Shown: positions 26,531 through 38,362 of the stretch, piece after piece
Layout of the letters: each line of letters opens with the position of its first letter
Numbering within the stretch: position 1 is the first letter of the stretch
Assembly: GCA_027494115.1 (NCBI GenBank)
Contig: JAOSJL010000001.1
Coordinates: forward strand, 2,493,501-2,557,500
From: Acidimicrobiia bacterium
GTDB taxonomy: Bacteria; Actinomycetota; Acidimicrobiia; IMCC26256; JAOSJL01
Direction: 5' to 3'
Length of the DNA: 64,000 nucleotides
Made by a program: the position numbers and the translations under genes
Notes under the pieces: generated by a model
Told to the model about the DNA's origin: nothing
Seen by the model: the letters and a program-made list of their open reading frames with translations, nothing else
Database searches by the model: none

Positions 26531-28261
26531 CTACGTCGTCAACTCGTAGTGGACGATCCGGTAGTCCACGCCGGGCAGGAACTCCTCGACGTCGGTCGTC
26601 GTGGGCTCGTAGGGGCCGATCGCACCGATCGGTTCCTCGTCGGGATCCTCGGGCTCCAACAAAGCGAACTCCTCGACACCGAGGCGTTCGAGGGCGTTCT
26701 CGAGAACCGGCAGCTGGGATCGCAGCGGGAGGGCGAGATACCGACCATCCTCGTAGAACGCGGCGGTCTCTCGGAACTGGAAGGCCGACGTCGTCACGAC
26801 GACGGGCTCGGGTCGCGCCGCCACGAGTTCCCCGAACTCGGCGAGCGTGTGGGAACGCTGGACAGTCCAGACGAAACCGAAGATCGTCACGGCGACGGCC
26901 GGCACGATCAGGAGCGTCGCACCGAGTGCGTCGAGCTTCGGCAGATCCAACGTCGCCAGAACCAGGAGAAGGAATCCCGAGAGCAGGAGGTAGCGACCAC
27001 CCCACTGGGGAATGCCGCCGCCGACATACCCGAAGTAGACGACACCGGGCACCGCAACGAGCGCCGCGATACCGAGCGTCCTGCGGTCGGCGCTTCTCCA
27101 CATGGCAACGAGGCCGAAGACCGCGAGGGGGGAGGCCGCGAACAGGCCCGGGAGGAAGCCCGGCCCGTTCCGGAACACGACGAGGAACAGGGCCCAGGAG
27201 GCCAGCACCATCGCAACGGGAAGCAGACGTTCTCGGCGCCTGGACAGCGCGATTCCGCCGATCAGCAGCGGGACGAGGATCAGCAGCCCGATCAGCGCGT
27301 CGCGTGCCGGTTCGGCGACCTGGTTCACACCCAGAAGCGTGCGGTACGCCTCGTCGACGCGCGCACCCAGGTGCACACCGGAGCTCTCCGCGGTGCCGAC
27401 GGCGCGAGTGGACCGCAGCGGTCCGCCGAGCCACGCCCGTTCGAGCAGCTCGTTGGCCGCGAGGAGCAGCGCGACGCCGAGTGCAGCCGCGATCCCGAAG
27501 CCGACGGTACGGCGAAACCGAACGAAAAGAGACTCGCGGTACGGACCGTCGAAAACGAGAAGTCTGAGCAGGACCGCCGCCACGACGACCGCTCCGTAGA
27601 GCAGGGCTTCGGTTCGCATCGTCGCTGCCAGCCCGATGAGTGCTCCGGCACCGCACGCGGTCCTCCAGCCCGCCTTCCCGTGCAGAACATCGAGAAGCAG
27701 CACGACCGCCCAGGCGAGCAGGGCTACTCCCGTGGAATGCTCCCAGAACACGAGGGCGTAGATGGCGACGGGCGACGCCAGGCCCACCAGCCAGTAGGCG
27801 CTCCAGCCGTCGCGAGCGCCCAGACGGCGGGCGATCGCCCGTGCGGCGAAGGCGGCGGCGACGGAACCCGCCATCGCGAGAAGAACGACCGCACGGTATC
27901 CACCGAGCAGCCACAGAGGAACCGCCGCTGCGAGCATCGGGAGCGTCGTCACCGCTATCCACCTGTCACCCACACGATTTGACTGATAGAGCGGATGCAG
28001 CACGCCCTCCGGGTCGACGTCCTCGGCCCAGTAGCCGACGTCGAGATCACCTCCCCCGTTCTCCTCGGCGACCTTGAGTGTGGCGACCTTCGCTCCGACG
28101 TCGGAGCCGAGCGACCCCCCGGGGTTGGTTGCCAGAGACGCCGCGAGGTATACGAGGAAGAGCAGCAGGCCGGCCACCAGGGGGCGTCGGAGCTGGAGGA
28201 AGACCCGGTCGCGCGCCGCTGGTCGCGGGTCGCGTTGGAGCGTGTCGGATTCTTGCCCCAC
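26531..28261 (-). CDS. Polytopic membrane protein, glycosyltransferase GT-C-like, unassigned
   Basis: A ~576-residue integral membrane protein with around ten hydrophobic helices (for example LVAGLLLFLVYLAASLA, VVLLAMAGSVAAAFAARAIA, LLIGGIALSRRRERLLPVAM) and a C-terminal soluble domain ending GVDYRIVHYELTT. The first extracytoplasmic loop is acidic (NGGGDLDVGYWAEDVDPEGV). The helix-loop-C-terminal-domain layout is like GT-C glycosyltransferases or O-antigen polymerases, but I do not see a definite catalytic motif. The GTG at 28261 lies 5 bases after the uvrA stop; the track ORF that runs back to 29263 is antisense-frame noise inside uvrA. It is followed 46 bases later by the aminotransferase gene. 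Confidence 0.75.
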   Translation of the reverse strand: MGQESDTLQRDPRPAARDRVFLQLRRPLVAGLLLFLVYLAASLATNPGGSLGSDVGAKVATLKVAEENGGGDLDVGYWAEDVDPEGVLHPLYQSNRVGDRWIAVTTLPMLAAAVPLWLLGGYRAVVLLAMAGSVAAAFAARAIARRLGARDGWSAYWLVGLASPVAIYALVFWEHSTGVALLAWAVVLLLDVLHGKAGWRTACGAGALIGLAATMRTEALLYGAVVVAAVLLRLLVFDGPYRESLFVRFRRTVGFGIAAALGVALLLAANELLERAWLGGPLRSTRAVGTAESSGVHLGARVDEAYRTLLGVNQVAEPARDALIGLLILVPLLIGGIALSRRRERLLPVAMVLASWALFLVVFRNGPGFLPGLFAASPLAVFGLVAMWRSADRRTLGIAALVAVPGVVYFGYVGGGIPQWGGRYLLLSGFLLLVLATLDLPKLDALGATLLIVPAVAVTIFGFVWTVQRSHTLAEFGELVAARPEPVVVTTSAFQFRETAAFYEDGRYLALPLRSQLPVLENALERLGVEEFALLEPEDPDEEPIGAIGPYEPTTTDVEEFLPGVDYRIVHYELTT

Positions 28262-28266
28262 AGCGG

Positions 28267-31125
28267 TCAGTCCAGGCCGAGGACGGGGGCGAGGAACCGC
28301 CCCGTGTGGCTCTCGGACACCTTGGCCACGGCCTCGGGCGGGCCCTCGGCCACCACCGTGCCCCCACCGTCGCCACCCTCGGGTCCGAGATCCACGATCC
28401 AGTCGGCCGACTTGACCACATCGAGGTTGTGCTCGATCACGAGCACAGTGTTGCCTGCGTCGACCAACCGGGAGAGGACCCCCAGGAGCTTTCGGACGTC
28501 GTCGAAGTGCAGACCCGTGGTCGGCTCGTCGAGGAGGTAGATCGTTCGCCCGGTCGAGCGCTTGCCCAGCTCGGTCGACAGCTTCACGCGCTGGGCCTCT
28601 CCCCCCGAGAGTGTGGGCGCTGGCTGGCCGAGCCGTACGTAGCCGAGGCCCACGTCGACGAGGGTCTGGAGCCGTCGGGCGATCGTGGGCTGGTTCCCGA
28701 AGAGCTCGAGAGCGTCCTCGATCGACAGGTCGAGAACCTCGGCGATGTTCCTGTTCTTCCACGTGATGTCGAGGGTGTCGCGGTTGTACCGGGCTCCCTT
28801 GCACACCTCGCACGGCACGTAGACGTCGGGGAGGAAGTGCATCTCGATCTTGATCGTGCCGTCGCCCGAACATGCCTCGCAACGCCCACCCTTGACGTTG
28901 AAGGAGAAGCGGCCCGGTTGATACCCGCGGACCTTGGCCTCGTGGGTCTTGGCGAAGAGCTGTCGGATCTTGTCGAACACACCTGTGTAGGTGGCGGGGT
29001 TCGAGCGTGGCGTGCGGCCGATGGGCGACTGGTCGATGTTGATGACCTTGTCGAGGAACTCGTCGCCCTCGATCGCCTTGTGACGACCCGGTACCTCCTT
29101 CGAGTGGTAGATGCGCTTCATCAGCGCCCGGTACAGGATGTCGTTGACGAGTGTGGACTTCCCCGAACCGCTCACGCCGGTGACACACACGAAACACCCG
29201 AGAGGGAACTCCACGTCGAGACCGTCGAGGTTGTGCTCCCGTGCGCCGCGCACGGTGAGCCACTCCTCGCCCGGGGCCCGCCGTAGGTCCGGCACCGCGA
29301 TCTCGCGTTCGCCCGACAGGTACTGACCGGTCACCGACGTCGGCGTCGCCATGACGTCGTCGACGGATCCGACGACCACGATCTCCCCGCCGTGTTCCCC
29401 GGCACCCGGCCCGATGTCGACCACGCGGTCAGCGACCCGGATGGTCTCCTCGTCGTGCTCGACGACGATCACGGTGTTTCCGAGCGAGCGGAGCCGGACG
29501 AGCGTGTCGATCAGACGTCGGTTGTCACGCTGGTGGAGCCCGATCGAGGGCTCGTCGAGAACGTAGAGCACCCCGACCAGCCCGCTGCCGACCTGGGAAG
29601 CGAGCCGGATTCGTTGCGCCTCACCACCCGCCAACGTGCCCGACGACCGGTTGAGCCCGAGATAGTCGAGACCGACGTCGAGCAGGAACCGCAGACGTTC
29701 GTTGACCTCCTTCAGCACGCGTTCGGCGATCATCGCCTCGCGTTCGGTGAGCTCGATCGCCGCGAAGAACTCGGCCGTACCCCGGATCGACATGTCGCCG
29801 ATCTCGTGGATGCCGCGGCCGCCGATCGTGACGGCCAACGAGGCTGGGCGCAGCCGGGCACCCCCGCACTCGGGGCACGGCACCGAGCGCATGTATCCCT
29901 CGATCTGGTCACGGGTCCGCTCGGACTCGACCTCGTCGTGGCGACGCTCCAGCCAGCGGATCACGCCCTCGTACCGGCTCGAGTACTGCCGCACCCGCCC
30001 GTAACGGTTCTTGTAGCGGACCTTGATCTTCTTGTCGCCGGCGCCGTAGAGGATCGTCTTCTTCGCCTTCTTGGCCAGGCGCTTCCAAGGCTTCTCGGTG
30101 GAGAAACCCTCCTCGTCGGACAGCGAGGCCAGGACCCGGCTGAAGTACTCGCCGCGGAATCCCGCCCACGGTGCGATCGCGCCGTCGTCGAGGCTCAGAT
30201 CCTCGTCGGGCACGACGAGTTCGGGGTCCACCTCGTAGCGCGTGCCGAGACCGTCGCAGTGCTCGCATGCACCGTACGGCGAGTTGAAGGAGAAGTTGCG
30301 CGGCGCGAGCTCCTCGAAGGAGATGCCGCAGTGATCACAGGCGAGGTGCTCGGAGAAGGTGAGCAGCTCGGGCTCCGAGTCGTCGTCCGACTCGAGTGGC
30401 ACGACCTCGATCTCGGCGACGCCCTCCGCGAGGGTGAGAGCCGTCTCCAGCGAATCGGCGAGTCGCCGCTCGATCCCCTTCTTTCGCACGAGTCGGTCGA
30501 CGACCACCTCGATCGTGTGCTGCTCGTAACGCTCGAGCTCGGGCGCCTCCCCCTTCACGGCGGAGAGGTCGATCACGTCACCGTCGACGCGGGCACGGGT
30601 GAAGCCCTGCTGAGCGAGCTCCACGAGCATCCCGTCGTAACGACCCTTGCGGCCGCGCACGACCGGGGCGAGCACCTGGAACCGGGTGCCGTCGTCGAGT
30701 TCGAGAATCCGGTCGACGATCTGCTGCGGCGTCTGGCGCGTGATCTCGCGCCCGCAATCCGGGCAGTGCGGCACGCCGATGCGCGCGTAGAGGAGCCGCA
30801 GGTAGTCGTAGATCTCAGTGATCGTGCCCACAGTGGAGCGGGGATTTCGTGAGGCGGCCTTCTGGTCGATCGAGATCGCCGGCGACAGCCCTTCGATGAA
30901 GTCGACGTCGGGCTTGTCCATCTGCCCGAGGAACTGGCGGGCGTAGGCCGACAGTGATTCGACGTAGCGCCGCTGCCCCTCCGCGTAGATCGTGTCGAAC
31001 GCGAGGCTCGACTTCCCCGAACCCGACAACCCCGTGAACACGATCAGCTCGTCGCGCGGGAGTGTCAGCTCCACGTCCTTCAGGTTGTGCTCCCGCGCGC
31101 CGCGGATGACGAGCGAATCCGACAT
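28267..31125 (-). CDS. uvrA: UvrABC excinuclease subunit A
   Basis: A 952-residue damage-recognition ATPase of nucleotide excision repair, full length and unbroken. It has two ABC modules with Walker A sites [13 protein letters not shown] and [13 protein letters not shown], signature loops ([14 protein letters not shown] and [16 protein letters not shown]) and Walker B regions [12 protein letters not shown] and [12 protein letters not shown]. Zinc-finger cysteines appear as [20 protein letters not shown] and CEACSGDG. The start is the ATG at 31125 ([15 protein letters not shown]). The 1667-aa track ORF joining it to uvrB exists only because the uvrB frame is broken. It lies 97 bases downstream of uvrB and 5 bases before a glycan-type membrane protein. 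Confidence 0.97.
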   Translation of the reverse strand: MSDSLVIRGAREHNLKDVELTLPRDELIVFTGLSGSGKSSLAFDTIYAEGQRRYVESLSAYARQFLGQMDKPDVDFIEGLSPAISIDQKAASRNPRSTVGTITEIYDYLRLLYARIGVPHCPDCGREITRQTPQQIVDRILELDDGTRFQVLAPVVRGRKGRYDGMLVELAQQGFTRARVDGDVIDLSAVKGEAPELERYEQHTIEVVVDRLVRKKGIERRLADSLETALTLAEGVAEIEVVPLESDDDSEPELLTFSEHLACDHCGISFEELAPRNFSFNSPYGACEHCDGLGTRYEVDPELVVPDEDLSLDDGAIAPWAGFRGEYFSRVLASLSDEEGFSTEKPWKRLAKKAKKTILYGAGDKKIKVRYKNRYGRVRQYSSRYEGVIRWLERRHDEVESERTRDQIEGYMRSVPCPECGGARLRPASLAVTIGGRGIHEIGDMSIRGTAEFFAAIELTEREAMIAERVLKEVNERLRFLLDVGLDYLGLNRSSGTLAGGEAQRIRLASQVGSGLVGVLYVLDEPSIGLHQRDNRRLIDTLVRLRSLGNTVIVVEHDEETIRVADRVVDIGPGAGEHGGEIVVVGSVDDVMATPTSVTGQYLSGEREIAVPDLRRAPGEEWLTVRGAREHNLDGLDVEFPLGCFVCVTGVSGSGKSTLVNDILYRALMKRIYHSKEVPGRHKAIEGDEFLDKVINIDQSPIGRTPRSNPATYTGVFDKIRQLFAKTHEAKVRGYQPGRFSFNVKGGRCEACSGDGTIKIEMHFLPDVYVPCEVCKGARYNRDTLDITWKNRNIAEVLDLSIEDALELFGNQPTIARRLQTLVDVGLGYVRLGQPAPTLSGGEAQRVKLSTELGKRSTGRTIYLLDEPTTGLHFDDVRKLLGVLSRLVDAGNTVLVIEHNLDVVKSADWIVDLGPEGGDGGGTVVAEGPPEAVAKVSESHTGRFLAPVLGLD

Positions 31126-31222
31126 CGGCCCAGTGTACCCACAGGTCCGAGCGGATCGAACGGATGTTCGGGGTGAGCGAGGCGGGTATCCGGTCCGGTG
31201 TTCGAGCGCTGAGCAACCGGGT

Positions 31223-33246
<2,024 letters not shown>

Positions 33247-33288
33247 CGTACCGACACCCGTCGACGACAACGCCGGCGGTCGCCACCG

Positions 33289-33894
33289 TCAGGTGGACTG
33301 CTCCTCCGACCGACGACGGAGAATCGCCGCCCAGGCTCGATCGACCTCGGCGTCCAGTTCGGCTGTTCCGCCCGAGTTGTCGATCAGGATGTCGGCGACC
33401 GCGCGACGCTCCTCATCGGTCGCCTGGGTCGCCATGCGCGCCTCGGCGTCGGATCGCGCGACACCTCGCGTTTCCAGGCGGTCGAGACGCTCGGCGAGAG
33501 GAGCCTCGACCACGAGGACGAGGTCGTAGCTCCGGTGGCCCTTCTCGACGAGGAGCGGAACATCCATCACGATCACGGCGTCGGGTGGGACTGCCGCCAC
33601 CCGCTCCAGGAGAGCCTCACCGATCGCAGGATGGGTGATGGCCTCGAGATCCGCCCTGGCTGCATCGTCCTCGAAGACCCGGGCGGCGAGCGCGGGGCGG
33701 TCCAGGGCCCCGTCGGGACCGACGACACGGTCCCCGAAGCGTTCGACCACGGCGTCGAAGGCGGGCCGGCCGGGCTCGACGACCTCCCGGGCCAGTTGAT
33801 CGGCGTCGATGACGACCGCGCCCCTCCGCGCGAGCAGGTCCGCGACCGTCGACTTCCCCGATCCCATGCCGCCCGTCAGCCCGACCGTGAACAT
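33289..33894 (-). CDS. coaE: Dephospho-CoA kinase
   Basis: A 201-residue P-loop kinase that phosphorylates dephospho-CoA in the last step of CoA synthesis. It opens MFTVGLTGGMGSGKSTVADL (Walker A), then VVIDADQLAREVVEPGRPAF, with ITHPAIGEALLER, VIVMDVPLLVEKGHRSYDLV and RMATQATDEERRAVADILID, all family signatures. The track ORF runs further upstream (to 34551), but that part is antisense to the sensor kinase and lacks the family N-terminus; I use the ATG at 33894. Convergence with uvrB-uvrA order in Mycobacterium supports the assignment. It is divergent from the sensor-kinase gene with only 57 bases between. Confidence 0.95.
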   Translation of the reverse strand: MFTVGLTGGMGSGKSTVADLLARRGAVVIDADQLAREVVEPGRPAFDAVVERFGDRVVGPDGALDRPALAARVFEDDAARADLEAITHPAIGEALLERVAAVPPDAVIVMDVPLLVEKGHRSYDLVLVVEAPLAERLDRLETRGVARSDAEARMATQATDEERRAVADILIDNSGGTAELDAEVDRAWAAILRRRSEEQST

Positions 33895-33951
33895 CCGGGT
33901 GAGTCTAGGGAGGCCCCCGATGGTCCGGAGGGGCGCGAGCGCCGTGGGACA

Positions 33952-35746
33952 ATGTCCACCGTGTCCCTCCGAGCTCCGAACACGGACCCGCCGGCGTCCA
34001 CGGGCGCCGACGTACCGTCCGACACCGGGATCCTCACGTCCTGGAGCGACTCCGTGATCGACCCTCGGGATGTCGCGGGGCGCTCGATCGTTCGGCGTAC
34101 CAGCACAGCCGCCGGTGACGCCTACCTCGCCGAGGTCGTCCGTGACCGCGGCCTCGGGCTCTTGGCGACCGCGATCAGGGTCGGAACGCTCGTGGTCGGA
34201 GCGGGGCTGCTCGCACTCGACGTGGCTCCACGGGACGTCGGTGCCGTCGTCGCGGCGACGCTCCTCGTCCTGATCGCCGTCTTCCGCGCGCTGCGGCCGA
34301 TCCGCGTGGAGGGACGACCCCTCGGGATCGTGTCCGTCGGTGTCGAGCTCGCGGCAACGGTTCTGGCGATCGTCATCAGCGGTGGCTGGGACAGCGCCTT
34401 CGTCCTGACCCCCGCGGCCCCCATCATCGTGGCGGGCCTCGGCGCCGGCTACGTGGCCGCGTTCGCCGCTACCACCGTCGCCGTCGGCGGCATCATGGTC
34501 GGCGAGGTCATACAGGGGACGGTCGGCACCCACGCCCGGTCGGGCGCGCAACTCGCGCTGGTCTTCATCACGATCTCGGCAGCGTGCGGATTCGCGCGTC
34601 GTTTGGCACGCGACGTCGAACGCCGCCAGACCCGCCAGCGCTCGGAGCTCCGACGGCTGAGCGAGGTCAATGACCTGCTTCGTGTGCTCCAGGAGCTGAG
34701 CCGGTCGCTTCCGGCGACCCTCGATCTCACCGACGTCCTCGGATCGACCCGGACGCAGATCCGGCGGATCACCGAGTACACGTCTCTCGTCGTCATTCTC
34801 CGCCGGGAAGCGACCTCGGAATGGTCGGTGGAGATGGCCGACGGCACGCGCCTCGGGCGCTCGCTTCCCGACGCCGAACTCCCGGACCCCGCCGCCATCG
34901 CGCTCGCCGAGGATCGCGCCGTGCTGGAGAACGACCTCTTCGTCGCCGGCAAGACGGGGATCTCACCCTCGGCACGCAGCGCGCTCTACATCCCGCTCGC
35001 AGCCCGCGACACGGTCATCGGGCTTCTCGCTCTGGAGCACCGCCGCGCCCGCACCTACGGGGCGGACGAGGTCCGGATCCTGAGTGGTCTGGCGACACCG
35101 GTCGCGCTGGCGATCGACAACGCCGTCATGTTCGCGAGAATCAGGACGCTGGGCGCCGAAGAGGAGCGAGCGCGGATCGCGCGCGAACTCCACGACAACC
35201 TCGCGCAGTCGTTGGCCTATGTCGCGTTCGAGTTGGAGCGGCTGTCAGCCGACGATACGGACGGGCAACTGGAGCATCTCCGCGAGATCGTCCGGAAGTC
35301 AGATCACGGACCTGCGCAACGCCCTGTACGACCTACGCGTGGAAGTCGACGAGCGCCGCAGCCTGCGCGCGGCGCTGAACGACTACGCCACCCACTGGAG
35401 CGGCCGGACGGACGTCGACCTCGAGGTGGAGCTCCCCGACGAGGGGCTCCGGCTCCCACTGCCGATCGAGCGTGAGCTCTTGCGCATCGCCCAGGAAGCT
35501 CTCGCGAACGTGGCGCGGCACTCCGGGGCCGACCACTGTCGACTGCTCTGGCGCCACGACGACGGCCGGACCCACCTCGAGATCAGCGATGACGGGCGCG
35601 GATTTCGCGCGAGCGATTCCCGCGCCGGCCATTTCGGGCTGACCGGCATGGAGGAGCGGGCCGCGGCGATGAAGGCCGGTATCTCGATCTGGAGCGCCCC
35701 GGGCCGCGGCACCCGCATCTCGGTGGATCTGGACGTCCCGGCGTGA
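33952..35746 (+). CDS. Membrane sensor histidine kinase with GAF domain (NarX/DegS type; frame broken near 35300)
   Basis: A ~598-residue kinase. Residues ~65-215 hold about five or six membrane helices (for example LLATAIRVGTLVVGAGLLAL and PIIVAGLGAGYVAAFAATTV). A GAF-like domain follows (LPATLDLTDVLGSTRTQIRR to VRILSGLATPVALAIDNAVM). The HisKA_3 box ARIARELHDNLAQSLAYVAF carries the phospho-acceptor His, and the HATPase ends EISDDGRGFRASDSRAGHFG then RGTRISVDLDVPA. One extra base near 35300 breaks the frame between EIVR and SQITDLRNALYDLR. Start ATG at 33952. Its TGA overlaps the GTG of the response-regulator gene. Confidence 0.9.
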
Positions 35747-36390
35747 CACGCGTCCTGCTGGCCGACGATCACACGCTCCTGCGCCACGCGCTGCGCGAGG
35801 CACTCGAGTCGGCCGACCTCGAGGTGGTCGCCGAGGCGGCCGACGGCGAGGAGGCGGTTCGCCTGGCCCACGAGACCACCCCGGACGTCGTGGTGATGGA
35901 CGTGACCATGCCCGTGCTCGACGGCGTGGAAGCCACGCGGCGGATCACGACCGAGATGCCGGGAACACGTGTCGCCGTGCTCACCATGCACGGCGAGCAG
36001 CGACTGCTCGCCGAGGCCCTCAGGGCGGGAGCGGTGGCCTTCCTCGGCAAGGACTCGGCCATGAGCGAGGTCGTCGAAGCCGTCCGGGCGGTGGCGGCCG
36101 GCGACATCGTGCTCTCACCCGAGATCGGCGCGTCGATGCTCCGCGAGCTCAAGTCGCCCGAGACTCTCGGCACGTCCGGTGGATCCCCGCTCACCGCACG
36201 CGAGGAGGAAGTCCTCCAGCTCGTGGCCGACGGTCGCTCGACCACCGAGATCAGCGAGGAGCTGTTCATCAGCGCCAAGACCGTCAAGAACCACCTGGCG
36301 TCCGTCTACGCCAAGCTCGACGCCCGCGACCGGACCCAGGCGGTCCTGACGGCGGTGCGCCGGGGGATCATCTCCCTGCACGAGGACTAG
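35743..36390 (+). CDS. NarL/FixJ-family response regulator
   Basis: A 215-residue regulator. The receiver domain has VLLADDHTLLRHALREALES, phospho-acceptor Asp in PDVVVMDVTMPVLDGVEAT, and the Thr and Lys sites (VAVLTMHGEQ and FLGKDSAMSEV). The C-terminal LuxR-type helix-turn-helix is PLTAREEEVLQLVADGRSTT, then ISEELFISAKTVKNHLASVY. It starts with GTG at 35743, overlapping the kinase stop, so the pair is a translationally coupled two-component system. The next gene on the strand is the Flp pilin, making control of the Tad pilus genes a reasonable inference. Confidence 0.95.
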   Translation: MTRVLLADDHTLLRHALREALESADLEVVAEAADGEEAVRLAHETTPDVVVMDVTMPVLDGVEATRRITTEMPGTRVAVLTMHGEQRLLAEALRAGAVAFLGKDSAMSEVVEAVRAVAAGDIVLSPEIGASMLRELKSPETLGTSGGSPLTAREEEVLQLVADGRSTTEISEELFISAKTVKNHLASVYAKLDARDRTQAVLTAVRRGIISLHED

Positions 36391-36409
36391 TTATTTCGTC
36401 CTAGTCCTC
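36382..36409. terminator. 9-bp perfect inverted repeat across the response-regulator stop codon
   Basis: GAGGACTAG (36382-36390, containing the TAG stop) pairs perfectly with CTAGTCCTC (36401-36409) around the 10-nt AT-rich loop TTATTTCGTC. It could terminate the two-component transcript, although no U tract follows, or act as a DNA-binding palindrome upstream of the Flp pilin gene. A third CTAG (CACCTAG) lies just after it. Confidence 0.5.
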
Positions 36410-36553
36410 ACCTAGCCCAATATCGGCCACAATGAGTCGCCCGACCCATTCACACCACCACGCACAGTACCGATACTGAAGTCGACACCAGGGACCTCCC
36501 GGTGGACGGACACCCGGGAACCCCCGGTGGAAACAACCAGGAAAGGCATTTCC

Positions 36554-36736
36554 ATGAACCTCTACGTCATGAAGGCGTGGCTCCAGGCCCGTTTCTCCAA
36601 CACCGAGCGTGGTGCGTCGATGATCGAGTACGTGCTCCTCGCCGCGCTCATCGCGGTCGTGGTGATCGGTGTCGTCACGTTGGTCGGTCGTTCGACCAGC
36701 ACGAAGTTCAGCAGCGTCGACAGCGGACTCCAGTAG
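36554..36736 (+). CDS. flp: Flp-type type IVb pilin
   Basis: A 60-residue prepilin that would polymerise into the Tad pilus fibre after cleavage by a TadV/CpaA peptidase. The cytoplasmic leader MNLYVMKAWLQARFSNTERG is followed by ASMIEYVLLAALIAVVVIGV, the classic Flp motif with the Glu-Tyr pair five and six residues into the hydrophobic segment. I use the ATG at 36554 (AGGAAAGG upstream) instead of the track start. The 5' region holds two CCCGGTGGA direct repeats (36498-36506 and 36523-36531) that may be regulatory. It is on the opposite strand from the pilus assembly genes, which lie 1.6-7 kb away. Confidence 0.93.
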   Translation: MNLYVMKAWLQARFSNTERGASMIEYVLLAALIAVVVIGVVTLVGRSTSTKFSSVDSGLQ

Positions 36737-36823
36737 CGACCCGACGGCGGACACGCTTCCGCCGACTCGGGTACACGAGAAGCCGGCGAGGCCGCCGGTC
36801 GGGCGTCGGGACAACTCCCGGCG

Positions 36824-38353
36824 TCACCGATCGGCGGCTTCGCCGCGTTCGTCGGGCTCGCGTTCGTCGGGTTCGCGTTCGTAGACCCTGGCCGTGTCGT
36901 CCTCGTAGGCGAGCGTCCACTGCGGTGACACCTCGAGCACCTGGTTCAGGGCACGCTCGGTCGGCCACACCACGACCTCGATGTCCCGACGGTCCAGAAC
37001 ATCGGACCAGCCCTCGCCGACGTCGCTCACCTCGTTGTAGTCGTCGAAGACCTCGCGGGGGTACATGTCGACCCGGTCGTCCATGTAGACGAGCTGATCC
37101 GGCCACGATCTCCAGATCAGGTAACCCGCCCACGAATCGGTCGTGAAGACGTTGCTCCCGAGGAGTCCTTCCTCGTCGAGGTGGTCCACCGCCTCCACCG
37201 GATAGAACTCCAGGTCGAAGTCGTCCTCCGCTGCCGCGTTCGTCGTGAGAACGACTGCGGCGACGGCCAGGACGCACGCGAAGGCCCAGGCCGGAACAGG
37301 GGCCAGGGGGCTTCGGAGCCGTCTCGGCACGGCCACGGCGCGTGCGGCGATCGGCAGTGTGACGATCGGGGCGACAGCGACGTTGCGTCGTGCCCAGAGG
37401 GCGAGGAGCACGAAGGGAAGGGTCACGAGTAGATCGCGGCGCGACACACGGTGTCGCCCCCGCGCCATCACGACGACCAGGACGGCGAGCCAGAGTCCGA
37501 AGACCATGCCCGCCGGCTCACGGAAATCCGGAGACGCCCACTCGGTGACCTGTCGGAACATGTCGCCTCGGTCCAGGACCCGGAGCGGGAAGAGAGCGAG
37601 CCTGTATCCGAGCGGAGTCACGAACACGACCACACTCGAGATCCCCGCGGCGATGAGCAGCCGTCGATCCTCGCCGTCCCACGGTCGGTGGCCGTCCCAC
37701 CAGTTTCCGACGAAGTGGAGAAGCAGGTAGACGAAGCCCAGGGCGAAACTGCCGTGCGCGTTGACCCAGAGCCAGAAGAGCACCGGGAGGACCACCACGA
37801 CGTGGCGTCGTACCCACGACTCGCGGACCTCCACGATCCAGACGAGCCCGACGAAGGCCACGAGACCGAACGCGAGCGGCCGGACGGTCCAGAGTTCTCT
37901 GATCGTGAGCACCGCGACGAGCGTGAGCCCGGCGGCTCGCCACGTCTCGCCCGCGAATCGGAGCGCCAGCCGGAAGAGCAGCACCATCAAGAGGGCGCCC
38001 GCCACCGCCCCCAGCAGCCGGATCCCCCACGGCCCCACCGTTCGGTCGAGTGCCGCGTACGCAACCTGGACGAGCCAGGACTGGTCCACCCAGGAGGTAC
38101 CGCTCGCCGTGAACGAGTACGGATCGACGCGGGGAATCCCGCCGGAATCGAGAATCAGCTCACCCGTGCGGAGGTGCCACAGGAACGAGTTGTCGAACAG
38201 GCGTTGGAGGCCGAAGCCGAACCCTGCGAGGGCGAAGGTGGCCGTGATGAGCCCGTCGAGGCCCGGTGCCCGACGGGTCGGAGCCGCCGCTTCGAGGGAC
38301 GCTTCGGCGGCGACCGGCTCCGGATCGGCGGAAGAATCCGGGGGTGGGCCCAC
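36824..38353 (-). CDS. Polytopic membrane protein with soluble C-terminal domain, unassigned (GT-C-like layout)
   Basis: A 509-residue protein beginning with GTG at 38353, 9 bases after the tadC stop. After a Pro/Ala-rich cytoplasmic tail, around ten hydrophobic helices follow (GLITATFALAGFGFGLQRLF, then LFDNSFLWHLRTGELILDSG, PLAFGLVAFVGLVWIVEV). The LWHLRTGELIL and IPRVDPYSFTASGTSWVDQSWL stretch, with Asp/Glu in the first loop, is similar to membrane proteins often placed near GT-C glycosyltransferases. The C-terminal soluble part (SNVFTTDSWAGYLIWRSWPD then VYMDDRVDMYPREVFDDYNE) ends with EREPDEREPDERGE repeats. It may glycosylate or export Tad components; no function can be assigned. Confidence 0.7.
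   Translation of the reverse strand: MGPPPDSSADPEPVAAEASLEAAAPTRRAPGLDGLITATFALAGFGFGLQRLFDNSFLWHLRTGELILDSGGIPRVDPYSFTASGTSWVDQSWLVQVAYAALDRTVGPWGIRLLGAVAGALLMVLLFRLALRFAGETWRAAGLTLVAVLTIRELWTVRPLAFGLVAFVGLVWIVEVRESWVRRHVVVVLPVLFWLWVNAHGSFALGFVYLLLHFVGNWWDGHRPWDGEDRRLLIAAGISSVVVFVTPLGYRLALFPLRVLDRGDMFRQVTEWASPDFREPAGMVFGLWLAVLVVVMARGRHRVSRRDLLVTLPFVLLALWARRNVAVAPIVTLPIAARAVAVPRRLRSPLAPVPAWAFACVLAVAAVVLTTNAAAEDDFDLEFYPVEAVDHLDEEGLLGSNVFTTDSWAGYLIWRSWPDQLVYMDDRVDMYPREVFDDYNEVSDVGEGWSDVLDRRDIEVVVWPTERALNQVLEVSPQWTLAYEDDTARVYEREPDEREPDERGEAADR
36845..36883. repeat. 15-bp tandem repeat encoding REPDE at a protein C-terminus
   Basis: Unit GCGTTCGTCGGGCTC at 36845-36859 is followed by GCGTTCGTCGGGTTC (one mismatch) and a partial third copy to 36883. 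It encodes the charged tail EREPDEREPDERGE of the membrane protein, in frame. Confidence 0.8.
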
Positions 38354-38362
38354 GCTCGGCGC

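Noticed and set aside
26531-29263. A 910-aa ORF extending from the membrane protein back through uvrA
   Set aside because: The first ~330 residues are Arg/Pro-rich antisense-like reading of uvrA in another frame. The real gene starts at GTG 28261.
33289-34551. N-terminally extended coaE of 420 aa
   Set aside because: The first ~220 residues overlap the sensor kinase on the opposite strand and have no domain features; dephospho-CoA kinase begins at the P-loop ATG 33894.
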